Of a DNA stretch of 11,876 nucleotides, positions 11,183 to 11,876 are shown piece after piece. The stretch's first letter is position 1; each line of letters begins with the position of its first letter. Source of the stretch: a bacterium (GTDB lineage: Bacteria; SZUA-79; Acidulodesulfobacterales; Acidulodesulfobacteraceae); contig JAKACI010000023.1 of NCBI GenBank assembly GCA_021821565.1, positions 1-11,876 of the forward strand, in the 5' to 3' direction. Position numbers and translations under genes: made by a program. The notes beneath the pieces were generated by a model. It was not told the origin of the DNA, ran no database searches, and saw only the letters and a list, made by a program, of their open reading frames with translations.

Positions 11183-11876
11183 GTTTATGGTCTCTAAAAA
11201 TCTTAACGTACGTATAAGGAGTGAGATAATAAAAAATAGTTATCTTATTATGTTAAATAAGGGATACAAGGGAACTACCATAAATGATATTTTAAAAGAA
11301 ACTAAAATTTCTAAAGGGTGTTTGTATTATTATTTTAAATCAAAAAGAGATATAGCAAACATTATTATAGATGAAATAATAAAAAAGGATTTCTTTACAG
11401 TATGGCATGATGTTTATAAAAATACAAACCCGATTAAATCTATAATAAAAAAAATTAACATTACTTATGATGAAAATAGTTATAATTATTTATCAACGGG
11501 GTGTCCTTTAGGTAATCTAATTTCCGAACTTTCTTCGGTAGATGCTAAATTTTCCGAAAAAACTAATTCCATACTAAAAATGTGGTCGCTATATATTAAG
11601 AAAGCTATCAATAAATCATGGAATCTTGGCATTTTAAATAAAAATTTAGTCCCTGAAGAAGTGGCCGATTTTTTGGTTGCATCAATAGAAGGCTGCATTT
11701 TAACGGCAAAATCTTATCAAGATAAAAAAAAATTAAGAAGCTGTTTTGATTCTATAATTAATTATTTAAAATTAATCTCTAATGACTAAAAAATGACTAA
11801 AATAACTAATTATATCTAATTATTTTTTATGTTGCATAAAAAACCAAAAATTTTTTATAATTTTGAGACCATAAAC
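11183..11876. repeat. 12 bp inverted repeat flanking the TetR gene
   Basis: GTTTATGGTCTC at 11183-11194 contains the TetR start codon (ATG 11187). Its exact reverse complement GAGACCATAAAC occupies 11865-11876, the last bases of the window, and allowing one extra T the match continues for four more bases inward. The right arm may extend past the window. Confidence 0.55.
11187..11789 (+). CDS. TetR family transcriptional regulator
   Basis: 200 residues. The N-terminal TetR DNA-binding domain is clear: helix RIRSEIIKNSYLIMLNKGYKGTTINDILKETKISKGCLYYYFKSKRDI, with the helix-turn-helix at about 31-50 and the characteristic LYYYFKSK. The ligand domain contains YLSTGCPLGNLISELS (101-116), a pattern found in the YxaF/AcuR/NemR-like branch of TetR proteins; its cysteine is residue 106. 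Other cysteines are at 45, 170 and 186. The ligand is unknown. No Shine-Dalgarno sequence precedes the ATG; the upstream DNA is a TATC microsatellite, and the start lies inside an inverted-repeat arm, so expression may be low or unusual. The stop lies in the first of two tandem AATGACTAAAA units (11781-11791 and 11792-11802). As the only regulator in the window it might control nearby genes, but no shared operator was found. Confidence 0.88.
   Translation: MVSKNLNVRIRSEIIKNSYLIMLNKGYKGTTINDILKETKISKGCLYYYFKSKRDIANIIIDEIIKKDFFTVWHDVYKNTNPIKSIIKKINITYDENSYNYLSTGCPLGNLISELSSVDAKFSEKTNSILKMWSLYIKKAINKSWNLGILNKNLVPEEVADFLVASIEGCILTAKSYQDKKKLRSCFDSIINYLKLISND

Larger units (their letters stand above)
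10875..11186. other. 312 bp intergenic region with F3 and a microsatellite
   Basis: No gene is supported. It contains the 104 bp F3 inverted-repeat element and, just before the regulator gene, a TATC microsatellite; the rest is AT-rich without clear promoter boxes. Confidence 0.6.

Overview
The window is a very AT-rich stretch of chromosome (coding and non-coding alike) from what looks like a Gram-negative, respiring, sulfur-metabolising bacterium. The evidence is a lipobox lipoprotein, Sec signal peptides on periplasmic proteins, a membrane-anchored multihaem c-type cytochrome, and a run of sulfur-handling genes (YeeE/YedE permease, TusA-like and DsrE-like carriers, an exported rhodanese). 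A low-GC sulfur bacterium such as the Acidulodesulfobacterales/Sva0485 group would fit, but that is a guess from gene content and composition; no rRNA or taxonomic marker is present.

Region 1 (1-4043) is mainly housekeeping. It holds a possible gene tail at the left edge, pyrE (orotate phosphoribosyltransferase, followed by an AT-only terminator-like hairpin), an unrecognised lipoprotein gene 9 nt upstream of nadB (L-aspartate oxidase), and, convergent to these, a DUF805 membrane protein. PyrE, NadB and the DUF805 protein all carry asparagine-rich low-complexity stretches absent from typical family members.

Region 2 (4044-9938) is a sulfur-trafficking cluster, all on the + strand: a triheme membrane-anchored cytochrome c, a fused two-half YeeE/YedE permease, a TusA homologue that has lost the CPxP motif, a canonical TusA, a DsrE-like protein with a CEHS cysteine motif, two tiny cysteine-free DsrE-like proteins with overlapping ends, and a periplasmic double-domain rhodanese with a single cysteine. 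The likely logic is that sulfane sulfur is generated or bound by the rhodanese outside, moved inward by the permease, and relayed by TusA/DsrE proteins inside, with the cytochrome carrying electrons in the same compartment as the rhodanese. This pathway is inferred from gene identities and order.

Region 3 (9939-11876) contains a Spy/CpxP-like Met- and His-rich periplasmic protein and a TetR-family regulator whose start codon lies in one arm of an inverted repeat. The other arm is at the very end of the window.

The intergenic space is rich in structure. Three families of short inverted-repeat, MITE-like elements occur: F1, two copies of about 145 bp; F2, one full 195 bp copy and one 79 bp half copy; F3, one 104 bp copy. 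The F1 copies and the F2 copies are each in opposite orientation and bracket parts or all of the sulfur cluster. The leaders of the cytochrome, permease, rhodanese and TetR genes each carry a different short tandem repeat, and a 27 bp interrupted palindrome overlaps the best promoter candidate upstream of the cytochrome gene.
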